This document shows, piece after piece, positions 16,929 to 28,655 of a stretch of 64,000 nt of DNA; positions within the stretch are counted from its first letter, which is position 1, and each line of letters begins with the position of its first letter. The notes beneath the pieces were generated by a model, which was not told the DNA's origin, made no database searches, and worked only from the letters and a program-made list of their open reading frames with translations. This DNA is from Pseudalgibacter alginicilyticus (GTDB lineage: Bacteria; Bacteroidota; Bacteroidia; Flavobacteriales; Flavobacteriaceae): the NCBI RefSeq assembly GCF_001310225.1, contig NZ_CP012898.1:3900001-3964000 (forward strand), in the 5' to 3' direction. The position numbers and the translations under genes are program-made.

Positions 16929-17972
16929 ATGTACCTCAAAAAAATACTTGTTGCCGTTGCGCTGATTGGTTTAGTAGTTGCCGCTTATTTTTCATATTAT
17001 GTATATTCGGCTATGTTCAAGCCTAATACAGCTTTTAATAATGATAGCGCTTTTATTTATATTCCAACCAATAGCACATATGATGAAGTTCGTAGTCAGT
17101 TAGAACCTTTATTAAAGGACATACATACTTTTGATGCTCTTGCAGAGCGCAAAAAATATGTTACCCATGTAAAGGCAGGAAAGTATGTTGTTAAAAAAGG
17201 AATGAATAATAATGATATTATTAATTCTATACGAATTAACAACATGCCAATAAAATTGTCTTTTAACAATCAAGATACATTAGAAAAATTGGCAGGCCGT
17301 ATTGCAACTCAAATAGAAGCAGATAGTCTTTCATTAATAACAGCCATGAAGGACGCGTCTTTTTTTAAAGATGTAGGATTTTCTAAAGCTACAGCTTTGG
17401 GAATGTACTTGCCAAATAGCTATGAGTTTTTTTGGAATACTTCTGCAGAAGAATTTAGAAGTAGAATGTTAAAAGAATACAATCGATTTTGGAATGATTC
17501 TAGAAATGCAAAGGCAAAAGCTGTTGGTTTATCTCGTGATGAGGTAATTGCGTTAGCGTCCATTGTTTATGAAGAATCTAAACAAGCCAGTGAACAACCG
17601 CGTATTGCGGGTGTTTATATGAATCGGTTACGTATTGGTATGCCCTTGCAAGCAGATCCAACACTTAAATTTGCAGCCTATCAGTTACCAAAATATAAGA
17701 ATACGGTTATAAAACGTGTTTTAAATATTCATAAAGAGATTGTATCACCTTATAATACTTATAAAAATACGGGGCTACCGCCAGGGCTAATTGCTATGCC
17801 TGATATATCTGCCATTGATGCCGTTTTGAATTTTGAGAAACATGACTATTTATATTTTGCAGCTGATGCCAAGCGTTTGGGGTATCATAAATTTGCTAAA
17901 ACTTTGTCGCAACACAATGTAAATGCAAGACAGTACCACCGCTACTTGTCATCTCAAGGGATTAATAGGTAA
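16929..17972 (+). CDS. mltG: endolytic murein transglycosylase MltG
   Basis: 347 residues with one N-terminal membrane helix (about 5-27), a LysM-like subdomain, and the YceG/MltG catalytic domain. LASIVYEESKQ (about 209-219) carries the catalytic glutamate (Glu216 by alignment with E. coli Glu218). Further family motifs are IAGVYMNRL, MPLQADPTLKF, SPYNTYKNTGLPPGLIAMP and DYLYFAAD. It cuts nascent glycan strands at the inner membrane and so sets strand length. It sits directly after the acetyltransferase gene and overlaps the next gene by one base (TAATG), in a dapF-led wall operon. Confidence 0.96.
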   Translation: MYLKKILVAVALIGLVVAAYFSYYVYSAMFKPNTAFNNDSAFIYIPTNSTYDEVRSQLEPLLKDIHTFDALAERKKYVTHVKAGKYVVKKGMNNNDIINSIRINNMPIKLSFNNQDTLEKLAGRIATQIEADSLSLITAMKDASFFKDVGFSKATALGMYLPNSYEFFWNTSAEEFRSRMLKEYNRFWNDSRNAKAKAVGLSRDEVIALASIVYEESKQASEQPRIAGVYMNRLRIGMPLQADPTLKFAAYQLPKYKNTVIKRVLNIHKEIVSPYNTYKNTGLPPGLIAMPDISAIDAVLNFEKHDYLYFAADAKRLGYHKFAKTLSQHNVNARQYHRYLSSQGINR

Positions 17973-18880
17973 TGAATCTATTATTTAAATATATTCTTTC
18001 TATTATTTTATTGCCTTTTATATCAGTTGCTCAATCTAAAGTTAATTCGTTTTTAACACCGAGTGATACCTTATATAAAGCACGAACAAATTTTGTAGTT
18101 GTTACAGAGGCAACTATGGCAAGTATTACCTTGCTTGGTTTGGATCAACTTTGGTATCAAGATTATCCACGTTCTAAATTTCATACTATTAATGATAATA
18201 ATGAATGGTTTCAGATGGATAAAATGGGACATGCTTTTACTTCTTATCAATTAGGAAGGTTTGGTGCTGATATTTTAAATTGGAGCGGTGTAAAGAAAAA
18301 GAATCAATTAATTTATGGAGCAACTTTAGGGTTTGGTTTTTTGACGGCAGTGGAAGTTTTAGATGGTTTTTCAGAAGAATGGGGTTTTTCTTGGGGAGAT
18401 ATAGGAGCCAATGCGGCTGGTACTGGACTGTATGTTGGTCAAGAATTACTTTGGAAAGAGCAGCGCATTGCTTTAAAATTTTCTTTTCATCGAACAAAGT
18501 TTGCCGAACAGCGTCCTGATAAACTTGGGGATGGTTTTTTAGAAGAAATTATAAAAGATTATAACGGTCAAACCTATTGGTTGAGTGCTAATATACATTC
18601 ATTTTTTAAGGATAGTAAAGTCCCAAAATGGTTAAATATAGCAATAGGTTATGGGGCTGATGGTATGCTTTCTGGTGTGGAAGTTATTGACAATCAAATG
18701 TTAACAACTAATAATAGGGTGTCGCAATTCTATTTTAGTTTTGATGTAAATTTGAATATGATCAAAACAGAGTCAGCTTTTTTAAGGTCTATTTTTAGTG
18801 TTTTTGACATGGTAAAAATACCATTTCCAACCTTAGAATTCAGTCAAAATAGGTGTGTATTTCATCTATTCTACAATTAA
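17972..18880 (+). CDS. DUF2279 (YfiM-like) envelope protein
   Basis: 302 residues with a Sec signal (about 1-20, VAQS). The central region has the DUF2279 signature: WFQMDKMGHAFTSYQLGRFG, FGFLTAVEVLDGFSEEWGFS and WGDIGANAAGTGLY, a set of helices with conserved Asp, His, Glu and Gly. The last third looks beta-rich. It ends with CVFHLFYN, an aromatic C-terminus typical of outer-membrane-inserted proteins. Family function is unknown; E. coli YfiM is a predicted lipoprotein. Its place at the end of a dapF-mltG operon suggests a wall or envelope role, which is inference. Confidence 0.8.
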   Translation: MNLLFKYILSIILLPFISVAQSKVNSFLTPSDTLYKARTNFVVVTEATMASITLLGLDQLWYQDYPRSKFHTINDNNEWFQMDKMGHAFTSYQLGRFGADILNWSGVKKKNQLIYGATLGFGFLTAVEVLDGFSEEWGFSWGDIGANAAGTGLYVGQELLWKEQRIALKFSFHRTKFAEQRPDKLGDGFLEEIIKDYNGQTYWLSANIHSFFKDSKVPKWLNIAIGYGADGMLSGVEVIDNQMLTTNNRVSQFYFSFDVNLNMIKTESAFLRSIFSVFDMVKIPFPTLEFSQNRCVFHLFYN

Positions 18881-18903
18881 AGTAAACACATAATCGATTA
18901 ATT

Positions 18904-18933
18904 TTGAAATAATTAAAAAAAAGACTAATTTTG
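18904..18933 (+). promoter_or_regulatory. consensus promoter for the lysozyme-fold gene
   Basis: TTG at 18904-18906, 19 bases, TAATTTTG at 18926-18933: an exact TTG-N19-TAnnTTTG promoter, with about a 52-base leader before the ATG at 18991. Confidence 0.75.
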
Positions 18934-18990
18934 CACGCTGAAATTTCAAGAGGTGTTTTGTATTAAAATACTTCTAAAAAATTTAAATTT

Positions 18991-19656
18991 ATGAGAAAAA
19001 ATATTGCAAGTTATTTTACTTTATCTCTTACAATATGTATTCTGTTGTATGTTTCGCTTTCATCAAATAAAGCGATTGATTTAGGTAAATACTCAACTAA
19101 GGGCTTAGTATTAAATTACACAGTAAGCCAGAGTGATAGCATTATGAATAATGACGAGTCACCTATCAGTGTAAACAAATTGTTATCTCCTAATTTGGGG
19201 AAATCTTTTGTGGGTTTTAAAGAAGCATTGGCATTTAAGGAATCTGGAGGTAATTATTTTACAGTCAATACCTATGGTTATTTAGGTAAATATCAATTTG
19301 CTAAGGAAACCTTAAAACTTATTGGTGTTTATAATACTGAAAAGTTTTTGAATAATCCAGCTCTTCAAGAAAAAGCTTTTATTGCAAATGCAGAGCGTAA
19401 TAAATGGATTTTAAGACGTGACATTAGAAATTTTGTAGGAAAAAGAATTAATGGTGTTGTTGTTACTGAATCAGGGATTTTGGCGGCAGCTCATTTAGCA
19501 GGTGCAGGAAATGTAAAGACCTATTTAAGAAGTTACGGTGTTGATATTTTTGAAGATGGTTACGGCACAACTGTTGAATACTACATGAAACGTTTTTCTG
19601 GTTATGATACTTCATTCTTGAAACCAAATAAAAAAGCGAAAGCAACTTCAATGTAA
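18991..19656 (+). CDS. exported lysozyme-fold (SLT-like) peptidoglycan hydrolase
   Basis: 221 residues. An N-terminal signal or anchor helix (about 8-25) is followed by a lysozyme-like domain: FKEALAFKESGGNYFTVNT (about 77-95), whose Glu is in the position of the transglycosylase catalytic acid, then GYLGKYQFAKETL, and the late GILAAAHLAGAGNVKTYL motif seen in lytic transglycosylases. It probably cleaves peptidoglycan in the periplasm. It has its own consensus promoter and a terminator located inside the converging methyltransferase gene, so it is a single-gene unit next to the dapF-mltG wall operon. Confidence 0.8.
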   Translation: MRKNIASYFTLSLTICILLYVSLSSNKAIDLGKYSTKGLVLNYTVSQSDSIMNNDESPISVNKLLSPNLGKSFVGFKEALAFKESGGNYFTVNTYGYLGKYQFAKETLKLIGVYNTEKFLNNPALQEKAFIANAERNKWILRRDIRNFVGKRINGVVVTESGILAAAHLAGAGNVKTYLRSYGVDIFEDGYGTTVEYYMKRFSGYDTSFLKPNKKAKATSM

Positions 19657-19663
19657 AATAATA

Positions 19664-20377
19664 TCATTCTTTATGAATAATAAATATGGTAGGTCTTTTA
19701 TGAAGGTCTACCATATTTTTTTTCCATTCGATTGCTGTTTGTGTTTTTATAAATTCAGTGGGCAATGTAATGTCGCAGGCTACTGAAATAAGGGTGTTAT
19801 TTTCTAAAATGTTACCTAAACTTTCCAACATTTTATTGTTTCTATAAGGTGTTTCTATAAATATTTGTGATTGATTTTGCTCAAATGAAAGACGTTCTAA
19901 TCTTTTTATTTCATTTTTTCTTTCATTACTTTCAATAGGTAGGTAGCCGTTAAAAGCAAAATTTTGTCCATTAAAGCCGGAACTCATCATAGCCATTAAT
20001 ATAGAAGAGGGTCCTACTAATGGTATGACTTGAATGTTTTTTTGATGCGCTAATTTAACTATTTCAGCACCAGGATCTGCTACGCCAGGGCATCCTGCTT
20101 CAGAAATGAGTCCAACATCTATACCTTTCAAGCATGGTTCTAAAAATTCAGGTAATAAAATACGATCTGTAAACTTATTTAATGGAAATAATTCTAAACT
20201 TGATTGTTGTTTTTTAGGAGTGATTTTTTTTATAAATCGTCTGGCTGTTTTTTCATTTTCAACAATGTAAGTATTAATCAATTCAATGATTTTTTTTACA
20301 GAAATAGGCAGTACCTCTAAAGGTTCATTGTCGCCAAGGGTTGTAGGTATAAGGTATAATTTGCCTGTGGTTTTCAT
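19664..20377 (-). CDS. RsmI-like SAM-dependent methyltransferase (tetrapyrrole methylase fold)
   Basis: 237 residues. I choose the ATG at 20377 (MKTTGKLYLIPTTLGD), the usual family start, not the longer upstream frame. The RsmI/YraL core is clear: GLISEAGCPGVADPGAEIV and QVIPLVGPSSILMAMMSSG, followed by FNGYLPIE and ETPYRNNKML. RsmI methylates the 2'-OH of C1402 in 16S rRNA. This form is shorter than classical RsmI (about 280 residues) and diverges at the N-terminus, matching a second Bacteroidota lineage, so the exact target is uncertain. It is last in the dnaA-phosphatase-methyltransferase run, with 64 bases to the phosphatase gene. Confidence 0.85.
   Translation of the reverse strand: MKTTGKLYLIPTTLGDNEPLEVLPISVKKIIELINTYIVENEKTARRFIKKITPKKQQSSLELFPLNKFTDRILLPEFLEPCLKGIDVGLISEAGCPGVADPGAEIVKLAHQKNIQVIPLVGPSSILMAMMSSGFNGQNFAFNGYLPIESNERKNEIKRLERLSFEQNQSQIFIETPYRNNKMLESLGNILENNTLISVACDITLPTEFIKTQTAIEWKKNMVDLHKRPTIFIIHKE
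19683..19723 (+). terminator. terminator of the lysozyme-fold gene inside the opposing CDS
   Basis: AATATGGTAG (19683-19692) pairs with CTACCATATT (19708-19717) around a 15-base loop, followed by an unbroken T-run (19716-19723). It is oriented for the plus-strand gene ending at 19656 but lies within the last codons of the minus-strand methyltransferase gene. Confidence 0.7.
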
Positions 20378-20441
20378 TTGAATTGATATAAATAAATTGA
20401 AGAAGTGGTTATAAAAATACAAAATGTTATATTAATAACCA

Positions 20442-20894
20442 TCAAATAAGCTTTTTTGAGATAATTTCGCAAGCTTCATCGAGCATTCTGTAAACATTTT
20501 CAAAACCTTTGTTGCCTCCGTAATAAGGATCGGGGACGTCATAATTTTGATTTGGGTAAATCTCATTTAGAATAAACTTAACTTTAGCAATATCATCGTT
20601 ATTTTTAGCGAGTTTAATAACGTTGTTATAATTAGAAGTGTCCATAACATAAATTAAATCAAATTTTTCAAAATCAGAAACATTGAATTGACGTCCCTTT
20701 AAATTTGAAATATTTAATCCATGTTTTTTAGCAACTTCTATTGATCGTTCGTCTGGAGGATTTCCTGTGTGGTAATTGGCTGTTCCTGCAGAATCAATAA
20801 TAAATTTGTCTTTTGGAAGTTTAGATTTTAAAATACCTTCGGCAAGGGGAGAACGACAAATGTTTCCCAAACAAACCATCAGAATTCTAATCAT
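20442..20894 (-). CDS. low-molecular-weight protein-tyrosine phosphatase
   Basis: 150 residues. The phosphate-binding loop CLGNICRSP (Cys8 nucleophile, Arg14) opens the protein, and the general-acid Asp is in DVPDPYYGG near residue 119. These are all the catalytic residues of the LMW-PTP family, which dephosphorylates tyrosine residues in the cytosol; bacterial members often act on tyrosine kinases of polysaccharide export, and arsenate reductases share the fold. It starts 11 bases after the dnaA stop, so it is co-transcribed with dnaA. No partner kinase is in the window. Confidence 0.94.
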   Translation of the reverse strand: MIRILMVCLGNICRSPLAEGILKSKLPKDKFIIDSAGTANYHTGNPPDERSIEVAKKHGLNISNLKGRQFNVSDFEKFDLIYVMDTSNYNNVIKLAKNNDDIAKVKFILNEIYPNQNYDVPDPYYGGNKGFENVYRMLDEACEIISKKLI

Positions 20895-20905
20895 TATATT
20901 AAATT

Positions 20906-22333
20906 TTAAATAGAAAGTTTTTTAGTAATATCTTCAACATACTTTCTGAATTGTTTATCTGTTGAAGACAAATTGTCAACTGTTTTGCAAGCATGGAGTA
21001 CAGTTGCATGATCTCGTTTTCCTATTTGAGAACCAATACTGGCCAAAGAAGCTTTTGTGAATTTTTTAGCAAAAAACATAGCCAGTTGTCGAGCCTGTAC
21101 AATATGACGTTTTCGAGTTTTAGATTGTAGTGTACTGATATCCATTTGGAAATATTCAGATACTGTTTTTTGTATGTAATCAATAGAAACTTCGCGTTTG
21201 GTATTTTTAACAAATTTTTCAACGATTTGTTTTGCTAAATCAATGGTAATTTCTTTTTTGTTAAAAGAAGATTGTGCTATTAACGAAATGATAGCGCCTT
21301 CCAACTCACGAACATTGGTTTTAATGTTTTTGGCAACATAATCAATGATGTCTTCTGGCATTTCAACGCCATCACGATACAATTTATTTTTTAAAATAGA
21401 AACACGAGTTTCAAAATCTGGATTTTGTAATTCAGCAGAAAGTCCCCATTTGAAACGAGATAGTAAGCGTTGTTCAATATCCTGCATATCAACAGGTGCT
21501 TTGTCACTGGTTAATATAACTTGCTTCCCATTTTGGTGTAAGTGGTTAAATATATGAAAGAAAACATCTTGTGTTCCAGATTTTCCTGATAGAAACTGAA
21601 CATCATCAATAATCAATACATCTATAATTTGATAAAAATGTATAAAATCATTTCGGTTGTTTTTCTTTACTGCATCAATATATTGTTGAGTAAATTTTTC
21701 AGCAGAAATGTATAAAACTGTTTTTTCTGGATATTTATCTTTAATGTCAACACCAATAGCATGCGCTAAATGTGTTTTACCTAAACCAACACCTCCAAAT
21801 ATTAATAATGGATTAAATGATGTTCCTCCAGGTTTGGAAGCTACAGCTAAACCTGCACTACGAGCTAACCTATTAGAGTCTCCTTCTAAAAAATTTTCGA
21901 AACTATAATTAGGGTTTAACTGCGATTCAATTTGTAAATTTCTGATACCAGGGATTACAAATGGATTTCTTAGCTCAGGATTTTTATTATTAAAAGGAAC
22001 ATCTACTTCTTGAGATTTGACAGCGCTTCTATTTGAACTCGGTATTTTTTCTGTAAACGGTTGTTTGTTGCCGTAGGTGTTTTCCATTTTAATAATGTAA
22101 ACAAGTTTGGCAGTTTCTCCTAACTCTTTGGTTAATGAAACCTTTAGAATCTTAACATAGTGCTCTTCAAGCCATTCGTAAAAGAATTTGCTAGGTACTT
22201 GAATGCTCAAAGCATTGTCAGTAAGTTTAACTGCTTTTATTGGTTCGAACCAAGTTTTATATGCTTGCGGTTGGATATTATCCTTTATGAATTCAAGACA
22301 GTTATTCCATACCGATTGCGCAGTTACACTCAT
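20906..22333 (-). CDS. dnaA: chromosomal replication initiator DnaA
   Basis: 475 residues with all four DnaA domains: N-terminal helicase-contact domain (VWNNCLEFIKDNIQPQAYKTWF), a variable linker (about 90-140), the AAA+ core with Walker A GGVGLGKTHLA (about 180-190) and Walker B VLIIDDVQFL, and the C-terminal DNA-binding helix-turn-helix with IGKRDHATVLHACKTV. It opens oriC. It heads a minus-strand unit with a tyrosine phosphatase and a methyltransferase; dnaN and gyrB are not adjacent, which I recall is usual in this phylum. I see no DnaA-box cluster in the 189-bp upstream region. Confidence 0.98.
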   Translation of the reverse strand: MSVTAQSVWNNCLEFIKDNIQPQAYKTWFEPIKAVKLTDNALSIQVPSKFFYEWLEEHYVKILKVSLTKELGETAKLVYIIKMENTYGNKQPFTEKIPSSNRSAVKSQEVDVPFNNKNPELRNPFVIPGIRNLQIESQLNPNYSFENFLEGDSNRLARSAGLAVASKPGGTSFNPLLIFGGVGLGKTHLAHAIGVDIKDKYPEKTVLYISAEKFTQQYIDAVKKNNRNDFIHFYQIIDVLIIDDVQFLSGKSGTQDVFFHIFNHLHQNGKQVILTSDKAPVDMQDIEQRLLSRFKWGLSAELQNPDFETRVSILKNKLYRDGVEMPEDIIDYVAKNIKTNVRELEGAIISLIAQSSFNKKEITIDLAKQIVEKFVKNTKREVSIDYIQKTVSEYFQMDISTLQSKTRKRHIVQARQLAMFFAKKFTKASLASIGSQIGKRDHATVLHACKTVDNLSSTDKQFRKYVEDITKKLSI

Positions 22334-22522
22334 TAATCTAAATTTATGGTTTATTTGTTACTTAGTTTCAGTAGATCAATAAAAATGTCTACTCCCGTTT
22401 TTAGTGTGGCAAATATGTGAACAAAAAACTTAAAAAAAAAATGATTTACTATTGAATTTTTAGAAATTTTTCCTCATGTTTAACCTGTAGTCCAATCTAC
22501 AAAAAAAATATTAAAGTTTACT

Positions 22523-22921
22523 ATGAAAATCGATAAAATACAAATAAGAGTGAGGTACGGTGAAACAGACCAAATGGGGGTTGTTTATCATGGTAATTAC
22601 GCATTATATCTTGAAATGGGGCGTATTGAGTGGTTGCGCAAATTAGGAATTTCTTATAAATCTATGGAAGAAAATGGTGTCATGTTGCCAGTAGTTTCTT
22701 TAGTTATAAACTATAAAAAATCAGTAGGTTATGATGATGTAATTAATGTTAAAACTCAACTAAAAAAAATACCTACTTCTAAAATTGAATTTGAGTACGA
22801 AATCACTAATGAGACTGGAGAAATTTTAACAACTGCAGAAACTACTTTGGTGTTTTTAGATAAGAAAACTAATAGACCAATAAGACCACCTCAATATATC
22901 TTAGAAGCCTTAGAGAGATAG
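22523..22921 (+). CDS. acyl-CoA thioesterase (YbgC/4HBT hot-dog fold)
   Basis: 132 residues, a single hot-dog domain. RVRYGETDQMGVVYHGNYA (about 8-26) contains the catalytic Asp of the 4HBT/YbgC group, followed by the long helix YLEMGRIEWLRKLGI. It hydrolyses short or medium acyl-CoA or acyl-ACP thioesters. In E. coli YbgC is linked to Tol-Pal; no tol genes are here. It is divergent from dnaA and convergent with the YigZ gene, with one base between stops. TGTAG-N6-CTACA (22486-22501) upstream is a small inverted repeat of unknown meaning. Confidence 0.9.
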   Translation: MKIDKIQIRVRYGETDQMGVVYHGNYALYLEMGRIEWLRKLGISYKSMEENGVMLPVVSLVINYKKSVGYDDVINVKTQLKKIPTSKIEFEYEITNETGEILTTAETTLVFLDKKTNRPIRPPQYILEALER

Positions 22922-22922
22922 T

Positions 22923-23531
22923 TTATAATTTTCTTATATTGATTTCATACAGTTGGTTGAATGTTGTGAAAACAGATTCAGTTTCGTTTTTTCTAACTGA
23001 AATAATTATTTGGCAACTTAATTCTAATTTTTGATTGGTAATATTTAAGTTTTTCTCTTTGATAATTCGCATGACTGTATTCATGTTTTTGTATTCAAAA
23101 GAAATTAAGTAATCTATGTTAATTGTTTTTTCAATGATTTGAGATTGTTCTAAAACCATTTGTGCTGTAGTTTTATAGGCATTTATTAAACCGCCAACAC
23201 CTAATTTTATACCTCCAAAATAGCGAACAACTACAATTAAAATATTGGTAACATCAAATGATTGAATTTGTCCGTATATTGGCATGCCTGCTGTATTGTT
23301 AGGTTCGCCATCATCATTGGCACGGTATATTAAGGTTTCAGTACCTAATTGATAAGCGTAACACCAATGTCTGGCTGAATGATGTTCTTTTTTTAGCTTT
23401 TCTAAATAGTGCTTGACTTCATCTTCATTTAAAACGGGAAATGCAAAGCCATGAAATTTACTATTTTTGTCTTTGAACAAAACGGGCTCGGTTGATGTTT
23501 CAATAGTTTTATATGTATCTTTTTCAATCAA
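22923..23531 (-). CDS. YigZ/IMPACT family protein
   Basis: 202 residues. The N-terminal UPF0029/IMPACT domain shows KDKNSKFHGFAFPV, ARHWCYAYQLG, DDGEPNNTAGMPIYGQI and VVRYFGGIKLGVGGLINAY, the family's strongest signatures; a ferredoxin-like DUF1949 domain follows (about 140-202). Bacterial YigZ is structurally related to the IMPACT translational-control protein; its biochemical role is unsettled. It ends a minus-strand operon (LEA-like lipoprotein, ribD, HAD hydrolase, YigZ) with 5 bases to the previous stop. Confidence 0.93.
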   Translation of the reverse strand: MIEKDTYKTIETSTEPVLFKDKNSKFHGFAFPVLNEDEVKHYLEKLKKEHHSARHWCYAYQLGTETLIYRANDDGEPNNTAGMPIYGQIQSFDVTNILIVVVRYFGGIKLGVGGLINAYKTTAQMVLEQSQIIEKTINIDYLISFEYKNMNTVMRIIKEKNLNITNQKLELSCQIIISVRKNETESVFTTFNQLYEINIRKL

Positions 23532-23536
23532 AAGAA

Positions 23537-24148
23537 TTAAAATAATTTGTTTTTGGTTTTAAATAGCGTAGTTACATCTTCAGTTTCTGGTTTTATATGC
23601 CAAGTTGCAAATTTTAAATTTGTAGCTGTTTTTATATTGTCAAGGTTGTCGTCAATAAAAAGACATTCGTTTGACTTTAAATTATTTTCATTCAAAACAA
23701 ATTCAAAAATAGCATTATGAGGTTTTCTTAAGTTGATTTCATGAGATAAATAAAAAGCATCAAAGCAGTTTTTAAAATCGTCATAAAAAGAAACATTTTC
23801 TTTTATCCAATTGATATGAAGTTCGTTTGTGTTACTTAATAAAATGAGTTTGTATTTTGAAGAGGCTTTTAGGTGTTTTATAAATTCTAAGCGATGTTTA
23901 GGGAAATCTTTCAGCATAATATTCCAAACATTAATTAAGTTATCATTTGAAAGTTTTGGGAAATTCTCAGCATAAAACTCAAGGAATTCATCTGTTGAAA
24001 TTAATCCTTGTTCATAGAGGCTATTAAAAGCTGTCATTTCTTCTGAAAGTGTATTGATATTAAAAGTTTCTAAAGCATATTTATGGGCGCCTTCAATGTC
24101 TAAATTGATAAAAACATTGCCAAAATCGAAGATTAAGGTTTTAATCAT
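23537..24148 (-). CDS. HAD-superfamily hydrolase (YihX-like)
   Basis: 203 residues. Motif I is FDFGNVFINLD at the very N-terminus (nucleophile Asp8), with Gly in the second position as in the YihX/epoxide-hydrolase-like branch. Motif II is ILLSNTNE, Lys of motif III lies in LRKPHNAIFE, and motif IV is ECLFIDDNLDNI. It is probably a small-molecule phosphatase in the cytosol. Its start overlaps the ribD stop by 8 bases, so it may supply the unidentified phosphatase step between RibD product and lumazine synthase; that is inference from position only, since HAD phosphatases do serve that step elsewhere. Confidence 0.88.
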   Translation of the reverse strand: MIKTLIFDFGNVFINLDIEGAHKYALETFNINTLSEEMTAFNSLYEQGLISTDEFLEFYAENFPKLSNDNLINVWNIMLKDFPKHRLEFIKHLKASSKYKLILLSNTNELHINWIKENVSFYDDFKNCFDAFYLSHEINLRKPHNAIFEFVLNENNLKSNECLFIDDNLDNIKTATNLKFATWHIKPETEDVTTLFKTKNKLF

Positions 24149-25151
24149 TTTTGTATATTTTAAGTATATCTGTTGTTATTTTTTCTTCGGAGTTTGATTG
24201 TTTGGGTAGTAAAGGAGCCTTGGTACCATCTTTAAATTGTATAGTTCCAATAAATACTCGTGCTTCGTCCCAAAGATTTTCATTTATAAATGTTTGTAAT
24301 GTTTTTGCACCACCCTCAATAATAATAGAATTTATATTTTCTTTAAATAAAATATCGCAGATTTGTTTTGCTATATTTTTAGTGAAATCAATGTTGCTAT
24401 TGGTAATAGAAATGGTTTTGCTTGTATTATTAAAAACGGCCAACTGTTTTGATAGTTTTTCTTTTTGGTCTATAACAATTCTAATAGGATTTTCTCCAAT
24501 CCAATCTCTAGTTGTTAGGCTAGGGTTGTCTTGTAAAATAGTATTTGTACCTACCAAAATAGCTTGTTCTTCTGCACGCCATTTATGAACCAATTGTCTG
24601 GAAAACCTATTGGTAATCCACACTGGTTTTTGTTCGTTTTTTGTTAATGGTGCTATAAAACCATCTGTGGTTTCAGCCCATTTTAAAATGATATAAGGGC
24701 GTTTTTTATTGTGAAATGTAAAAAAGCGTTTAAGGTGGTTTTTGCATTCTTTTTCTAAAATACCAACAATAACATGGCAACCAGCATTTTTGAGTTTTTC
24801 AATGCCCTTTCCTGCAACTTTTTCATGTTCATCAATGCACCCTATTACCACAGTAGGAATGTTGTGTTCAATAATGAGGTCACTACAAGGTGGTGTTTTT
24901 CCAAAGTGTGAGCAAGGTTCTAAAATTACATAAATTGTCGATTCTCTTAATAATTTTTTGTTGGATACAGAATTTATAGCGTTTACTTCTGCATGATTTC
25001 CACCGTACTTACTGGTAAAGCCTTCTCCAATAATTTTATTGTTATGTACAATAATACTTCCAACCATGGGGTTTGGGCGCGTTGTTCCTAGGCCATTTTT
25101 AGCAATTTGAATGCAACGTCTTATGTAGATTTCGTGAGTATTCAAATTCAA
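24141..25151 (-). CDS. ribD: bifunctional riboflavin biosynthesis deaminase/reductase
   Basis: 336 residues. The N-terminal deaminase domain has the zinc site HAEVNA (about 54-59) and PCSHFGKTPPC (about 77-87). The C-terminal reductase domain starts near 146 (RPYIILKWAETTDGFIA) and includes NPSLTTRDW and SIIIEGGAKTLQTFI. It performs two successive steps from GTP-derived pyrimidine to the ribitylamino-uracil precursor of riboflavin. It overlaps the upstream lipoprotein gene by four bases and the downstream HAD gene by eight. No FMN riboswitch is visible, consistent with its internal position in the operon. Confidence 0.96.
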   Translation of the reverse strand: MNLNTHEIYIRRCIQIAKNGLGTTRPNPMVGSIIVHNNKIIGEGFTSKYGGNHAEVNAINSVSNKKLLRESTIYVILEPCSHFGKTPPCSDLIIEHNIPTVVIGCIDEHEKVAGKGIEKLKNAGCHVIVGILEKECKNHLKRFFTFHNKKRPYIILKWAETTDGFIAPLTKNEQKPVWITNRFSRQLVHKWRAEEQAILVGTNTILQDNPSLTTRDWIGENPIRIVIDQKEKLSKQLAVFNNTSKTISITNSNIDFTKNIAKQICDILFKENINSIIIEGGAKTLQTFINENLWDEARVFIGTIQFKDGTKAPLLPKQSNSEEKITTDILKIYKND

Positions 25152-25603
25152 AATTTAATATTTATATATTCTGTTTTATTAATTGAGTAAATATGAGAGA
25201 ATCCAAAAACAGTGTATTTTATATCACCTTTATATTGCACTTTTACTTTTTTACTAAATATACTGCCTAACAATCCACTTAAATTTTTGTCACTGTAAAG
25301 GCTATCTGTGGGGATATGAGTTTTAATTGGTATTGTAAAATCTTTTTTAGCTGGTACAATAAAATCTTCTGTTGATACTGTTGCCATTTTATGGTCATTG
25401 ATATATACTTTGATTTCATCGGTTTTTAAAGAGCCTCCAATCACATTAGGATTCGAAAATAATGCATCGGCAGTTATTATAACATGTTTAGAAGTGTGTT
25501 CAAATACTTTTAAATTTTCAACACTAATAAATTGAGGTTTTTCACTTACTGAACAATTTAAAACAGTGAGACATATTGTTGATAAGATTATAAATCTTTT
25601 CAT
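25148..25603 (-). CDS. LEA14-like small lipoprotein
   Basis: 151 residues. A short signal ends in the lipobox VLNCS (Cys17). The mature part is one beta-sandwich domain of LEA type 2/WHy character: PQFISVENLKVFEHTSK, ADALFSNPNVIGGSLK and the strand VYINDHKMATVS, with the typical 'Asn-Pro-Asn' turn. These domains bind surfaces and are found in desiccation and envelope proteins; the bacterial role is unclear. Its stop overlaps the ribD start (ATGA), so it leads the ribD operon, an association I cannot explain functionally. The divergent neighbour is prmC. Confidence 0.75.
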   Translation of the reverse strand: MKRFIILSTICLTVLNCSVSEKPQFISVENLKVFEHTSKHVIITADALFSNPNVIGGSLKTDEIKVYINDHKMATVSTEDFIVPAKKDFTIPIKTHIPTDSLYSDKNLSGLLGSIFSKKVKVQYKGDIKYTVFGFSHIYSINKTEYINIKF

Positions 25604-25728
25604 TATGGGGTTTTTTTGATTTGATGTATCTTCACAGATTCTAAAATGAAGATTTTAAACAGCGGTAAAGATACTATAGTTATTTGAGAAATTATGATAA
25701 CGTTGGCAAGTTGAAACAATAGATTTTA

Positions 25729-28570
<2,842 letters not shown>

Positions 28571-28599
28571 AATTGCATTTTGTCGATAAAATATGTTTT

Positions 28600-28632
28600 T
28601 TGACGTGTATTTTATTAAAATTTGTATATTTG
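28600..28632 (+). promoter_or_regulatory. consensus promoter for the first membrane protein
   Basis: TTG at 28600-28602, 22 bases, TATATTTG at 28625-28632; start site expected near 28637, about 19 bases before the ATG at 28656. Confidence 0.7.
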
Positions 28633-28655
28633 TACTCTAACCATTAATTCAAGAT

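Noticed and set aside
22334-22522. Origin of replication next to dnaA
   Set aside because: No cluster of DnaA boxes (TTATCCACA-like) or AT-rich 13-mers; dnaA is often not at oriC in this phylum.
24141-25728. FMN riboswitch for ribD
   Set aside because: ribD is the second gene of its operon and no RFN-like conserved segments are visible upstream of the lead gene.
28571-28600. ligA terminator
   Set aside because: CATTTT...AAAATATG can fold weakly before a T-run, but the stem is short, bulged and all A-T/T-A near the loop, so I do not call it.
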